From contig JACPVX010000067.1 in NCBI GenBank assembly GCA_016191555.1, positions 120,674 through 184,673 on the forward strand: a DNA stretch of 64,000 bases, given 5' to 3'. This document shows, one piece after another, positions 1 to 8,723 of this stretch. Within the stretch, counting starts at the first letter, position 1; the number at the start of each line of letters is the position of its first letter. This stretch comes from Bacteroidota bacterium. GTDB taxonomy: Bacteria; Bacteroidota; Bacteroidia; Cytophagales; Cyclobacteriaceae. A program made the translations under genes and the position numbers. The notes under the pieces were generated by a model. The model did not search any database, was not told the DNA's origin, and saw only the letters and a program-made list of their open reading frames with translations.

Positions 1-1
1 C

Positions 2-199
2 AGCGGAAATGTGAATGCCTTCTTGTGCGAACTGGAGAAAGCGAAAGTAAAGATGAGCGGCTCCGGGGCATGCGAGTTGAACATTACCGGAAGTCTGGAA
101 GCGATGGTAGTAGGAAGCGGCACACTGAAACACAAGGGAAACACCAAAGAGGTTTCTAAGAAAATTTATGGTTCAGGAGTGGTCGATCGGGCGTATTAG
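2..199 (+). CDS. C-terminal end of a DUF2807 (GIN-domain) head protein, partial
   Basis: The window opens inside a reading frame already running at base 2 and ending in a TAG at 197-199; the true start lies upstream. The visible 65 residues have the short, glycine- and serine-rich beta repeats (SGSG, VGSG, YGSG spaced about 20 residues apart) typical of the right-handed beta-helix DUF2807 'putative auto-transporter adhesin head GIN' family. Bacteroidota carry many such secreted or lipid-anchored proteins of unknown precise role. The signal peptide and N-terminal half are outside the window, so its surface location is inferred from the family only. The first ATG inside the window (11) is not believable as a start because the repeat pattern extends back to the edge. 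Confidence 0.7.
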   Translation, partial: SGNVNAFLCELEKAKVKMSGSGACELNITGSLEAMVVGSGTLKHKGNTKEVSKKIYGSGVVDRAY

Positions 200-851
200 C
201 GATTGTTCCTAGTACAACGGCTTTAATGCGAGGTACCTACCGCATCGCGCATTGGCATCTGAATTATTCAAAACCATCCAAAACTAATGCAAAGGGCAAA
301 TTCTAGCCGCACCTTTGCAGCACGATTTTGCACATGTGCGCTGGCTTGTCGCACCTTTGCGGGAAGGTGTCGCTAACTGACAATAGGCACTTACGCTTTG
401 CAATAAGCAATTGTCAGCCTGCACAAGGGCACTACAATCAGCAACAAGGCATTGCTTGTTGACATAAGGGCAATGCAAACAACAAGACGCCTATGTCAGG
501 TGACATTGGCTTGTTGCAACTTCGCTAAGGATATTGTCAGCTGACATTGGCTCACTGCCATCAGCGGGGACCTAATGTCAAATGGAAAAAGACTGCCGCA
601 GAGTTGTGGCAAGGTTTTGTACGATGTTTTTTGGATGCCGCACCAACGCATGACGAAATTTGGATAAAATGATGCCAAGGCCTGAGTATGTATTTTCGGG
701 GGAATTCGCATGGGTGCTATTCTTATGACTGCGAACCCGTATCAAATCTATTATCTTTAGGCTTGAAACAAAAATTTCAGTCAAAATCTAGAAATCTGAC
801 TATAAAAAATGGTTGTCTGAATGCATTTGAGAAAGGAAGATAAAGGAATAA
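200..851. other. Gene-free stretch rich in short palindromes
   Basis: No open frame here looks like a gene on either strand: the short frames lack family-like composition. Bases about 290-560 instead hold repeated words (GCACCTTTGC twice, GACATTGGC twice) and several inverted repeats listed separately. The right part (600-850) is AT-rich and may hold the promoter of the PIN gene, but I could not find a convincing TAnnTTTG element. Confidence 0.5.
377..546. repeat. Cluster of inverted repeats with TGTCA/TGACA words
   Basis: Seen directly: an 8-base perfect inverted repeat CTGACAAT (377-384) / ATTGTCAG (410-417); a 7-base perfect hairpin CAACAAG (442-448) / CTTGTTG (455-461) with a 6-base loop; and two related 12-base palindromes, TGTCAGGTGACA (494-505, one mismatch pair) and TGTCAGCTGACA (535-546, perfect), each followed by TTGG. 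The two palindromes start 41 bases apart. Function is unknown. They could be paired operator sites or remnants of a repeat family. Confidence 0.5.
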
Positions 852-1313
852 ATGAAACAGAGAATTTATATAGATACATCGGTGGTGGGCGGGTTCTTCG
901 ATGAGGAGTTTAAAGAAGCAACCCATCAATTATTTGAACGCCTCAAAAGAGATGAGGTCAGATTCGTAATTTCAGATCTTTTGGAATTAGAGCTGATTCA
1001 AGCTCCGAAACATGTCAGCAATTTACTCTTAGAATATCCTTCTGACCGATTTGAAAGAGTAGAATTAACTCAAGAAATAATCGATTTGGCAGACAAATAT
1101 ATTTCAGAGAAGGTCGTTGGGAAAACCAGCCTTGAGGACTGTCGTCATATTGCACTTGCAACCATTAATCGGGTTGATGTGCTTGCTAGTTGGAACTTTA
1201 AACATATCGTTAACCTAGAAAGAATAAAAGGATATAATTCAGTAAATTTGAGATTGGGATACGCAAACATTGAGATACGAACACCACAAGAATTGGTAAA
1301 TTATGGAGACTAA
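852..1313 (+). CDS. PIN-domain protein (VapC-like putative RNase toxin)
   Basis: The 153-residue product begins with a hydrophobic strand followed by an aspartate (IYIDTS, residues 5-10), then acidic residues at the positions expected for a PIN nuclease: glutamates in the LLELEL helix near residue 45, the ED pair in SLEDCRHI near residue 96, and the SWNFKH segment near residue 120 that is common in this PIN subgroup. PIN proteins are Mg-dependent ribonucleases, often toxins. The stop codon overlaps the start of a 53-residue ORF (1303-1464), giving a toxin-first two-gene unit. Start at ATG 852 fits the domain edge. That it acts as a toxin is inferred from family and arrangement. Confidence 0.75.
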   Translation: MKQRIYIDTSVVGGFFDEEFKEATHQLFERLKRDEVRFVISDLLELELIQAPKHVSNLLLEYPSDRFERVELTQEIIDLADKYISEKVVGKTSLEDCRHIALATINRVDVLASWNFKHIVNLERIKGYNSVNLRLGYANIEIRTPQELVNYGD

Positions 1314-1464
1314 GGAAAGAGTAAAGGCATTTGATGCGGTAAACATGATGAGAGAGATTCGCGACAAAATAAGCGGTGAAACACAGGCCATGACTTTGGA
1401 GCAATTGAAAAAGTATATTGCGGACAAATTAAAGAACTCTCATCTAAAAACGATCGGTCGATAG
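1303..1464 (+). CDS. 53-residue partner of the PIN protein, candidate antitoxin
   Basis: A short frame starts with ATG at 1303, 11 bases inside the end of the PIN gene, and stops at TAG 1462-1464. The product (METKERVKAFDAVNMMREIR at its start, then a lysine-rich tail with an EQLKKYI segment) is charged and predicted mainly helical. From memory, small proteins with a similar FDAV-MR-IRD-I-E pattern follow PIN genes in other bacteria, which suggests a cognate antitoxin; this was not searched. The overlapping stop/start implies translational coupling. The gene order, toxin before antitoxin, is opposite to classical VapBC. It has no recognisable DNA-binding domain of the AbrB or RHH type. Confidence 0.65.
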   Translation: METKERVKAFDAVNMMREIRDKISGETQAMTLEQLKKYIADKLKNSHLKTIGR

Positions 1465-1565
1465 CACACCAAAAATGCAATAGAGTTTGCGTTCGTACTT
1501 TTATTCCATTTGGTGAAGGCAAGTCCGCATTTAGCTAAATGTTTAATCTAAAAAAGTCACCACCG

Positions 1566-1940
1566 ATGCCAGAAATCAACTCCATCAACATTATGCAAAA
1601 GTTTTCGCTGTTTGAAAAGCAGTGGACGCCTCATATCATTGGCGAACTGAACGGGCAATACGTAAAGTTGTGTAAACTGAAAGACGACTTCGTGTGGCAC
1701 AGCCACGAAAACGAAGACGAGTTATTCATGGTGTTTAAAGGCACACTCCTCATGGATTTTCGCGATGGCCGAACCGTAGAGGTTAAGGAAGGCGAAATTC
1801 TGATTGTGCCCAAAGGCGTAGAGCATCGCCCACATACCAATGGCGAAATTGTTTTCAATCTGTTGTTCGAACCCAAAGGCACACTGCATACCGGCACGGT
1901 AGAAAGCGAAATGACGGTGAAAGAATTGGGATGGATATAA
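1566..1940 (+). CDS. Small single-domain cupin protein
   Basis: A compact cupin_2 fold of about 124 residues. Cupin motif 1 is visible as WHSHENEDELFMVFKG (two histidines and a glutamate as likely metal ligands) and motif 2 as PKGVEHRPHTNG. Such proteins bind a metal and may act as isomerases, dioxygenases or sensors; nothing here fixes the substrate. I prefer ATG 1566 (MPEINS...) because the upstream nine codons from ATG 1539 add only a basic tail, but 1539 remains possible. It lies 19 bases before the DinB gene on the same strand, so the two may be co-transcribed. Confidence 0.8.
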   Translation: MPEINSINIMQKFSLFEKQWTPHIIGELNGQYVKLCKLKDDFVWHSHENEDELFMVFKGTLLMDFRDGRTVEVKEGEILIVPKGVEHRPHTNGEIVFNLLFEPKGTLHTGTVESEMTVKELGWI

Positions 1941-1959
1941 AAGATATTGGAGTAGATTT

Positions 1960-2424
1960 ATGACAACAACAGATATCTACATAACCAACTTCGAAGAAGT
2001 AAGACGCAGAAGTATATTGGTTTGGAAGGGACTGCCAGAGGAATTCTACCATTGGAAATCCGATAAAGAGGCAGAATCATTCATCGAGGTAATACGACAT
2101 GTATTAGCGTGTGAACATCTGTTTCACTCACGAATTCTTCATCGGGGAATCAATCCGGGTTTTATTTCACCCTGGAAAGATCGGCCGTTGGGAACCTTGG
2201 AAGATGAACTAAAGTTTGCCGCGCCTTTCCGAAGCGATTTTTTAACGATGGTTAAGAGCTTTTCAGCAGCCGATTTAGATTCGGTTGAAATCGTAGGCAA
2301 ATATGCAACACGCAAACTAGGCGATTACCTGCTCCGCGCGGCCTACCATGAATCGGTACATGCGGGACAATTTTTAGCTCATATGCGTACGCTGCAAATC
2401 AACAGGCCGAATATTTGGGATTAA
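1960..2424 (+). CDS. DinB-family protein
   Basis: The 154 residues form a four-helix DinB/YfiT-like domain. The likely metal histidines are visible in VLACEHLFHSRIL (about residues 48-60) and in the C-terminal HESVHAGQF helix (about 130-138), the H-x3-H pattern of this superfamily. DinB-like proteins are metal-dependent enzymes, some being thiol S-transferases, and are often annotated as DNA-damage induced, but this assignment does not give a substrate. It follows the cupin gene closely and its end is 16 bases from the convergent gamma-glutamyltransferase gene. Confidence 0.8.
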   Translation: MTTTDIYITNFEEVRRRSILVWKGLPEEFYHWKSDKEAESFIEVIRHVLACEHLFHSRILHRGINPGFISPWKDRPLGTLEDELKFAAPFRSDFLTMVKSFSAADLDSVEIVGKYATRKLGDYLLRAAYHESVHAGQFLAHMRTLQINRPNIWD

Positions 2425-2440
2425 AACGGGAGACTTTCAG

Positions 2441-4300
2441 CTACCACCCAATCCCATAATCCTCACCATGATTGCTGCTGCCGCCCCAGAAACTTCCGTG
2501 TTGCCAATCAAAATAGATCGCGTTAATCGGGCCGCTGGTTCGATCCTGATACGTAAGCTTGTAACCCATCCGCGATAAATCTTTTCGCACCCATGCCGGC
2601 ATGGCACTGTTGAGTGTCAAACCGCCCGGCACTTTCTCATGATCGCCAAAGCTGGAATACATTTGCAATGTTTTAAAGCTCGGAGCCTCACACGCTTCTT
2701 GCACCGTCATACCGAACTCTACCACATTCAAAAAGAATTGAATCAACAACTGATCTTGCTCATCGCCCGCTTGTTTGGCAAACGACAAAAATGGTTTCCC
2801 ATCTTTCAAAGCTAATGTGGGTGTAAGTGTTACCCGTGGACGCTTGCCCGGCTCCACTACGTTGAATGGATTCTCTTTCGCATCTAACACAAATGATTGC
2901 ATACGCTGGCTCATGCCAACGCCCGTATTGCCTGCAATGCAAGCCGGTACCCAACCGCCACTAGGCGTTATGGAAACCACCCAGCCTTCTTTGTCGGCTG
3001 CCTCTACCGAAGTGGTTCCTGCCGTAAACGACTCCAAATATTTTTCGTCAAGCGGATTTACTGGCTTGAAATTATCTGCGCGACTTGTTCCCCACTTTTG
3101 CAGAATGTCGAGATACGGATTTTGTTTTCCTTCAAATGGGTATGGATCGCCCGGAGCAATTTTCGGATCATTCATTTCAAGGTTAATCAATTTGAATCGC
3201 TCACGCGCATATTCTTTCGAGAGCAATCCCTTGATGGGCTCTTCCGGTGCAAAAGCCGGATCGCCATAATAGAAATCACGATCCGCGAAAGCGAGATTCA
3301 TCGCCTGATACACGGTATGAATGTATTTGGTCGAGTTGTAGCCCATGCTCTTGAGATCAAAATTTTCGAGGATGTTGAGTGTTTGCAACATCGCAGGGCC
3401 CTGTGTCCAAGGTTGAAGTTTATACACATCTATCCCGCGATAATTCGTGACGGTGGGCTCCTCTATTTTTACTTTCCAATTAGCTAGGTCAGCTTCGGTA
3501 AACAAACCACCTTGCTCCTGACTGCCACGCACAATCTCTTTCGCAATGTCGCCTTTGTAAAAACGATCATACGCTGCATAGATAGCGGCCTTGCGATCTT
3601 TCCCTTTCTTCAAAGCTTGTTGCTCGGCATCTACCAACTTCTGCAACGTAGCGAGCAAATCTTTCTGAACAAAAATTTCTCCGGCATCGGGCGCTTCGCG
3701 TTTCTCACCCAAGTGTGTTAAGAATACTTTCTTGGAATAAGGCCACTTCTTAATTTCTTCTTTGCCACGCTCAATCGAAAAGGCAGTTTGCGCCTCGATG
3801 GGATAACCTTCGGCTAATTGCATCGCAGGCGCCAACACTTCTTTCAAACTCATCGTGCCGTATTCGGCCAACATGGTCATCAACCCTCCCGCTGTGCCGG
3901 GAGTAACGGCAGCCAGCGGACCAAACTCGGGCGGATACTTCATGCCTTTGTTCTTGAAGAAGTCGGCAGTAGCACCGGTAGGCGCCACACCCAACGCGTT
4001 GATCGCAATTACTTTTTTCGTTTTCGGATTGTAGATCAGCGCTTGCGTTTCTCCGCCCCAGCTCAGCACGTCCCACATGGTGCACGTAGCTGCTAACATC
4101 GCACAAGAAGCATCAACTGCATTTCCCCCTTTATTAAAAATCATGGCGCCAGCGGTGGCGGCCAATGGCTTTCCTGTAATGGCCATCCAATGTCTGCCGT
4201 GCAGAGGTGGTTTTTGTGTGTTGACGGGCAGGTTGTTGAAAGATTGTGCGGTGGCTTGCAGGCAGCACACCGTGGCAAAGAAAATATGGCTTATCTTCAT
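2441..4300 (-). CDS. ggt: Gamma-glutamyltransferase / glutathione hydrolase family (Ntn hydrolase)
   Basis: A 619-residue secreted enzyme with an N-terminal signal peptide (MKISHIFFATVCCLQATAQS). The GGT fold is recognisable through HGRHWMAITGKPLAA, GGNAVDASCAML (about 58-69) and the GPLAAVTPGTAGGL segment. GGTs self-cleave before a threonine that becomes the nucleophile of the small subunit; the candidate is the TT pair at residues 429-430. The usual TTH sequence reads TTS here, and the following VVD is AAD, so this belongs to a divergent GGT branch and its donor may not be glutathione. Small-subunit SGGW (about 448-451) is typical glycine-rich loop context. It would act in the periplasm on gamma-glutamyl compounds. 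Monocistronic, convergent with the DinB gene. Confidence 0.85.
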   Translation of the reverse strand: MKISHIFFATVCCLQATAQSFNNLPVNTQKPPLHGRHWMAITGKPLAATAGAMIFNKGGNAVDASCAMLAATCTMWDVLSWGGETQALIYNPKTKKVIAINALGVAPTGATADFFKNKGMKYPPEFGPLAAVTPGTAGGLMTMLAEYGTMSLKEVLAPAMQLAEGYPIEAQTAFSIERGKEEIKKWPYSKKVFLTHLGEKREAPDAGEIFVQKDLLATLQKLVDAEQQALKKGKDRKAAIYAAYDRFYKGDIAKEIVRGSQEQGGLFTEADLANWKVKIEEPTVTNYRGIDVYKLQPWTQGPAMLQTLNILENFDLKSMGYNSTKYIHTVYQAMNLAFADRDFYYGDPAFAPEEPIKGLLSKEYARERFKLINLEMNDPKIAPGDPYPFEGKQNPYLDILQKWGTSRADNFKPVNPLDEKYLESFTAGTTSVEAADKEGWVVSITPSGGWVPACIAGNTGVGMSQRMQSFVLDAKENPFNVVEPGKRPRVTLTPTLALKDGKPFLSFAKQAGDEQDQLLIQFFLNVVEFGMTVQEACEAPSFKTLQMYSSFGDHEKVPGGLTLNSAMPAWVRKDLSRMGYKLTYQDRTSGPINAIYFDWQHGSFWGGSSNHGEDYGIGW

Positions 4301-4418
4301 ATGGATTGATTATCTTTAAATCAGTTTGGGTAGAATCTATTTTCTAAGGTAAACAATTAAAGAAGGTTTTACACATCAAATTTGCCAACGGGCAATCATC
4401 TCCACCAAAGGAAAATTT

Positions 4419-4898
4419 ATGAACACACATCAACAGTTGATTGAAAAATTCTACACGGCCTTTCAGCAGAAGGATTGGCAAACGATGCAATCGTGCTACC
4501 ATAACGAGGTAGAGTTTAGCGATCCTGCATTTACACACTTGAAAGGTAAAGAAGCGAAGGCGATGTGGCACATGCTCGCGACCAATGCGCGCGACTTTTC
4601 ATTGACATTTAATCAGGTGCAAGCCGATGACACGAAAGGAAGTTGTCACTGGGAAGCTGCTTATACTTTCTCGCGCACAGGCAAGCGCGTGTTAAACAAA
4701 ATAGATGCAACCTTCGAATTCAAAGACGGATTGATCTACCGCCACACCGATCGTTTTGACTTTTGGAAGTGGACACATATGGCGCTGGGCTTCTCCGGTT
4801 TGTTGTTAGGCTGGACATCTTTCTTGCAAAACAAGGTGAGAGCTACAGCCATGGGCGGTTTGAGAAAATTCATGAAAGAGAACCCTATTTATGGGTAG
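4419..4898 (+). CDS. NTF2-like / SnoaL-fold protein
   Basis: 159 residues. The first 120 match the cone-shaped SnoaL/NTF2-like pattern: N-terminal helix (QQLIEKFYTAFQQKDW), SCYHNEVEFSDPAF, a KGKEAKAMWHML helix, and strands with YTFSRTGKRVLNKIDATFEFKDGLIYRHTDRFD. Bacterial members range from polyketide cyclases to small binding proteins, so only the fold is claimed. The last 40 residues hold a hydrophobic stretch (MALGFSGLLLGWTSFLQ) that looks like the family C-terminal extension and not a certain membrane helix. No partner gene is adjacent; it is divergent from ggt. Confidence 0.75.
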   Translation: MNTHQQLIEKFYTAFQQKDWQTMQSCYHNEVEFSDPAFTHLKGKEAKAMWHMLATNARDFSLTFNQVQADDTKGSCHWEAAYTFSRTGKRVLNKIDATFEFKDGLIYRHTDRFDFWKWTHMALGFSGLLLGWTSFLQNKVRATAMGGLRKFMKENPIYG

Positions 4899-4949
4899 AA
4901 TCTGGTAAAAACCGCTAAAAAAAGCCCAAAGACCCTCAAATTCAGCGAT

Positions 4950-4981
4950 TTGCATTTACGATGAATTAATAACTATATTTG
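4950..4981 (+). promoter_or_regulatory. Bacteroidota-type promoter of the RRM gene
   Basis: A perfect TAnnTTTG -7 element (TATATTTG, 4974-4981) lies 21 bases after a TTG (4950-4952), which fits the -33/-7 arrangement of the Bacteroidota primary sigma factor. It predicts transcription from about base 4988 and a 5' leader near 108 bases before ATG 5096. Confidence 0.55.
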
Positions 4982-5095
4982 AGAGTTAATGAAGTAAATC
5001 CCCGCCTGAAAGTATTCCCACCGAGTGAGTTTATTGTCAGTAAGGTTTTTAAAGATTTAGCAAGAACATTTTATCACTTAATATCTAAAACACAA

Positions 5096-5422
5096 ATGAA
5101 CATTTATGTAGCCAACATTCCCTGGAAAGCAACCGAGGAACAATTGAAGCAGTTATTCTCCGAGTACGGTGAAGTAAGCTCTGCGAAGATCATCATGGAC
5201 AAAGTAACGCAGCGCAGCCGTGGCTTTGGTTTTGTAGAAATGGCTGATGACACAGCCGGTAAGAATGCTATCGATCAATTGAACGGTGCTGACTTTCTAG
5301 GTAAAAACCTAGTGGTGAACGAGGCTCGCCCACGCGAAGAAGGTAGCGGTGGTGGTGGTCGCGGCAACCGCGGTGGTGGCGGTGGCGGCTTCCGCAGAGG
5401 CGATTTCAACAGAGATTATTAA
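5096..5422 (+). CDS. Glycine-rich RRM RNA-binding protein
   Basis: 108 residues containing one RNA recognition motif: RNP2 (IYVANI, residues 3-8) and RNP1 (RGFGFVEM, about 41-48), each with the aromatic residues that stack on RNA. A C-terminal tail from about residue 80 is rich in glycine and arginine (RGG-like), typical of the cyanobacterial and Bacteroidota cold-responsive RNA-binding proteins. It probably binds and remodels mRNA in the cytoplasm. The start is ATG 5096, directly before the RRM; a longer in-frame extension to 4979 would begin inside the promoter and is rejected. It has its own promoter and a strong terminator, so it is a single-gene unit with a long leader suitable for temperature or self-regulation (inference). 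Confidence 0.9.
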   Translation: MNIYVANIPWKATEEQLKQLFSEYGEVSSAKIIMDKVTQRSRGFGFVEMADDTAGKNAIDQLNGADFLGKNLVVNEARPREEGSGGGGRGNRGGGGGGFRRGDFNRDY

Positions 5423-5445
5423 TCGATTTGAAATAGAGACTTTAT

Positions 5446-5474
5446 ATGCCACGCCAAAAGCGTGGCATTTTTTA
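5446..5474 (+). terminator. Intrinsic terminator after the RRM gene
   Basis: Perfect 9-base stem ATGCCACGC (5446-5454) / GCGTGGCAT (5460-5468), 5-base loop, followed by a run of six T. It also covers a spurious GTG start at 5462 and so supports the later start of the next gene. Confidence 0.85.
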
Positions 5475-5548
5475 TTGATACACTTGCCACATCTAACATT
5501 CATCTAATTCTTTTATTCGGATCGCTTTGTGATCTCTATTTTTACTCC

Positions 5549-7549
5549 ATGACCTCTTCGCATCCAACCAATCGCCTTGCCCACGCAACGTCTCCTTATT
5601 TATTACAACATGCACAGAACCCGGTCGATTGGTTTGAGTGGGGCAATGAAGCGCTGACCAAAGCCAAGCAAGAAGATAAACCCATCTTATTGAGCATCGG
5701 CTATTCTTCATGCCACTGGTGCCATGTGATGGCACATGAGAGTTTTGAGAATGACGACATCGCACAACTGATGAACGAATATTTTGTGTGCATCAAACTC
5801 GATCGCGAAGAGCGCCCTGACATCGATCACATTTATATGGAAGCAGTGCAAGCGATGGGACAAAATGGAGGATGGCCATTGAATGTATTTTTAACTCCAG
5901 ATCAAAAACCATTTTTTGGCGGCACCTACTTTCCTCCCAAAAACTGGGCACAACTTATCGTTCAGATCAACAAAGCCTTCCGCGAAAAGCGAAATGAAAT
6001 TAATGAGTCAGCTAATGACCTGAGTAAACATCTGGCCATTTCTGATTTGCAACGATTCAAAAATGTGCCACCTGCGAATGGTTTAGATAGAACTGCGCTT
6101 GACGCGATGCATCAGGTCATTGAATCGCGATTTGATTTTACTGAAGGCGGACTAGACAAAGCGCCTAAGTTCATCATGCCATCCATCTGGCTGTTTCTGC
6201 TTCGCTACTACCAAATACGCAAGAATCCAAAATCGTTGGAGATCCTGCATCTTACCTTGAAGAAGATTGCGGCCGGAGGAATCTATGATCAGATCGGTGG
6301 TGGCTTTGCGCGCTACTCGGTAGACGGCCAATGGTTCGCTCCTCACTTTGAAAAAATGCTGTACGACAATGGCCAGTTGCTCAGCCTCTATGCCGAAGCA
6401 TATCGTCTCACCAAAGAACCTGCTTACGCGCGTGTCATTCGCGAAACGGTGGCATGGCTGCAACGCGACATGACTTCGACTGAAGGAGGTTTCTATTCTG
6501 CCTTGGACGCTGATAGCGAAGGAGAGGAAGGAAAGTTTTATACGTGGCAATACGATGAACTAAAAGAACTGACAGCGGAGGAAATCCAACTACTCACTGA
6601 TTTTTATCAGGTAACTCCGGAAGGAAACTGGGAGCATGGCAAAAACATCCTCATCCGCGAAAGCGAAATAGAGCCCACTCCTGCCCTGTTGCAACTGAAT
6701 GAAAAATTATTGACCATCCGCAATAAAAAAATTAAGCCGGGGCTGGATGATAAAATCCTTATGGGATGGAACGCCATGACCATCCAAGGACTGGTGGATG
6801 CATATCGTAGCCTGGGCGAAGATCACTATTTAGAATTAGCCGAGCGCGCCATACAATTCATTGAACAACACTTAATAGTAGGCGGCAAGCTACATCGTTC
6901 TTTCAAACGGACGCATTCAACTACTACCGCATTTATTGATGATCACGCCTTTCTGATTCAGGCGTACACTTCCTTGTATCAGGCCACGCAAAAAGAATAC
7001 TACCTGATTGAAGCAAAGAAATGGTGTGAAGAAACGATTCGTTTGTTTTACGATGAAGCAGAAGGATTCTTTTACTTCAACAGCCACGAGGCAGAGTCGC
7101 TCATCGCACGCAAAAAAGAAGTTTTTGACAATGTAATTCCTTCTTCCAATTCCGTCATGGCTCGAAACTTATTTCATCTGGGGATTTTTTGGGATAATGA
7201 AAAATGGAAGGACATGGCAAGCCAGATGATGCAACGATTAATTTCCCTGACGCAATCAGAACCTATCTACATGTGTCACTGGGCTGTGCTTGCAACTGAA
7301 ATGACGAATGGAATGGACGAAGTAGTGATGACTGGAACCAAGAGTTTAGGGAGGCAAAAAGAATTCGATCAATCATATTTGCCATTCGCTCTATTCATGG
7401 GTGGAAACGGAACAAGCAAATTGCCATTAGTGGCTGATAAATTAGTTGCACTACGCGAAGAGATTTTTGTTTGCTATAACAAAACTTGTCAATTGCCGGT
7501 AACACGTGTGCCCGATGCCATTGCACAAATAGTGTCACAACAAAAATAG
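5549..7549 (+). CDS. DUF255 thioredoxin-like / N-acylglucosamine epimerase-fold protein (YyaL, SPATA20 family)
   Basis: About 666 residues from ATG 5549. The N-terminal third is a thioredoxin-like DUF255 domain with [17 protein letters not shown], whose CHWC is the active-site-type motif, and the family signature HESFEN and [13 protein letters not shown]. The rest is an (alpha/alpha)6 barrel like cellobiose epimerases ([41 protein letters not shown]). Homologues (human SPATA20, B. subtilis YyaL) are conserved but their reaction is unproven. The frame is open from GTG 5462, but that lies in the terminator stem and the family begins at the [16 protein letters not shown] segment. The NamZ-like gene follows 5 bases later. 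Confidence 0.88.
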   Translation: MTSSHPTNRLAHATSPYLLQHAQNPVDWFEWGNEALTKAKQEDKPILLSIGYSSCHWCHVMAHESFENDDIAQLMNEYFVCIKLDREERPDIDHIYMEAVQAMGQNGGWPLNVFLTPDQKPFFGGTYFPPKNWAQLIVQINKAFREKRNEINESANDLSKHLAISDLQRFKNVPPANGLDRTALDAMHQVIESRFDFTEGGLDKAPKFIMPSIWLFLLRYYQIRKNPKSLEILHLTLKKIAAGGIYDQIGGGFARYSVDGQWFAPHFEKMLYDNGQLLSLYAEAYRLTKEPAYARVIRETVAWLQRDMTSTEGGFYSALDADSEGEEGKFYTWQYDELKELTAEEIQLLTDFYQVTPEGNWEHGKNILIRESEIEPTPALLQLNEKLLTIRNKKIKPGLDDKILMGWNAMTIQGLVDAYRSLGEDHYLELAERAIQFIEQHLIVGGKLHRSFKRTHSTTTAFIDDHAFLIQAYTSLYQATQKEYYLIEAKKWCEETIRLFYDEAEGFFYFNSHEAESLIARKKEVFDNVIPSSNSVMARNLFHLGIFWDNEKWKDMASQMMQRLISLTQSEPIYMCHWAVLATEMTNGMDEVVMTGTKSLGRQKEFDQSYLPFALFMGGNGTSKLPLVADKLVALREEIFVCYNKTCQLPVTRVPDAIAQIVSQQK

Positions 7550-7554
7550 AATGT

Positions 7555-8697
7555 ATGTTGGGTGTTGATCGGTTTATTCTATCATCTGATGTTATCAAAA
7601 AATCGCGAGCCGCTCTGCTCACCAATCACGCAACATTGTCGGGCTCCGGTTTACCGGTGGCCCTCGAATTAAAAAGAAGTGGCGTAAACCTGATCAAATT
7701 GTTTTCACCGGAGCATGGTATTCATTCGCAAGATGAAGATGGTAAAGCAAAATCCAACCAAATCGATCCCGTCACCGGCTTGCCTGTAATTAGTTTGTAT
7801 GGCGCCACAATGGCTCCGCACGAAAACGATTTAGCAGACATTGAATACGTATTGATTGATCTGCCGTCCATCGGATGTCGGTTTTATACTTATGTGTGGT
7901 CTATCACTTACATGATCGAAGCAGCAGGTCGCGCCAATAAAAAAGTTATTTTACTCGACCGCCCCAATCTCTCTCAACGACTAGCCTCACAATGCGAAGG
8001 GCCGATGCTGGATGAGAATACCTGTGCTTCTTTTATTGGGCGCTGGTACATGCCCATCACGTTTCCTTTTTCTTCCGGGGAGTTGATGCGCTGGTTTATC
8101 TACGAACGCAACATCGATGTAGAGATGGAAGTTGTTTCACATCAACCTACCTCATCAACTCATTTTGTTCCGCCTTCGCCAGCTATCAGCGATTATCAAA
8201 CGATTCTACTCTATCCATTCAGCGGCTTACTGGAAGGAATCAACGTAAGTCATGGCAGAGGAACTTCGTATCCGTTTCGAGTAGTAGGCGCTCCGTGGAT
8301 TGATGCGATTGCTTTTCACGAAGAATTCAATCGCCAAAATTTTGCTGGAATAAAGGCGGTGCCACATTTCTTTCAGCCAATGTGGAGCCGTTATGAAAAA
8401 GTCTTTTGCCATGGATTGTATTTTACCGTAACCGATGCTAATCATTTTCGACCAGTCGCATTTGCTTGTTGGGTGATGCTCTATCTCGCAACCAACTATC
8501 CACAACAATTACAAGCAGCGACATATCCTACGGCTGCCAACCCAACGGGCGAGCGTCATCTCGATTTGCTTACTGGCCTGACAAATTCATTTTCCATTCT
8601 GTGTAATCCTTCAATCACTTCGAATGATATATTCAAGCTTACTGACTGTCAGGACTGGTTTGAAAAAGTAAGCCACTTCCTATCTGATAAATCCTAA
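7555..8697 (+). CDS. DUF1343 / NamZ-type exo-beta-N-acetylmuramidase-like protein
   Basis: About 380 residues from ATG 7555, five bases after the upstream stop; the longer frame from 7486 only overlaps the previous gene. DUF1343 signatures are visible: LLTNHATLSGSG, KLFSPEHGIHSQDEDG near residues 62-77, PVISLYGA, VLIDLPSIGCRFYTYVWS, VILLDRPN, and the C-terminal-domain PFSGLLEGINVSHGRGTSYPFRVVGAPW. Characterised members remove terminal MurNAc from peptidoglycan fragments for wall recycling. I see no signal peptide, so this one may work in the cytoplasm or use a start I have not recognised. Likely in one transcript with the DUF255 gene. Confidence 0.82.
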   Translation: MLGVDRFILSSDVIKKSRAALLTNHATLSGSGLPVALELKRSGVNLIKLFSPEHGIHSQDEDGKAKSNQIDPVTGLPVISLYGATMAPHENDLADIEYVLIDLPSIGCRFYTYVWSITYMIEAAGRANKKVILLDRPNLSQRLASQCEGPMLDENTCASFIGRWYMPITFPFSSGELMRWFIYERNIDVEMEVVSHQPTSSTHFVPPSPAISDYQTILLYPFSGLLEGINVSHGRGTSYPFRVVGAPWIDAIAFHEEFNRQNFAGIKAVPHFFQPMWSRYEKVFCHGLYFTVTDANHFRPVAFACWVMLYLATNYPQQLQAATYPTAANPTGERHLDLLTGLTNSFSILCNPSITSNDIFKLTDCQDWFEKVSHFLSDKS

Positions 8698-8723
8698 CTT
8701 TGTAATTATTTCAAACGCTGGCC

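Noticed and set aside
5462..5548. GTG start giving a 29-residue N-terminal extension of the DUF255 protein
   Set aside because: It lies inside the terminator stem of the preceding gene and the extension is not family-like.
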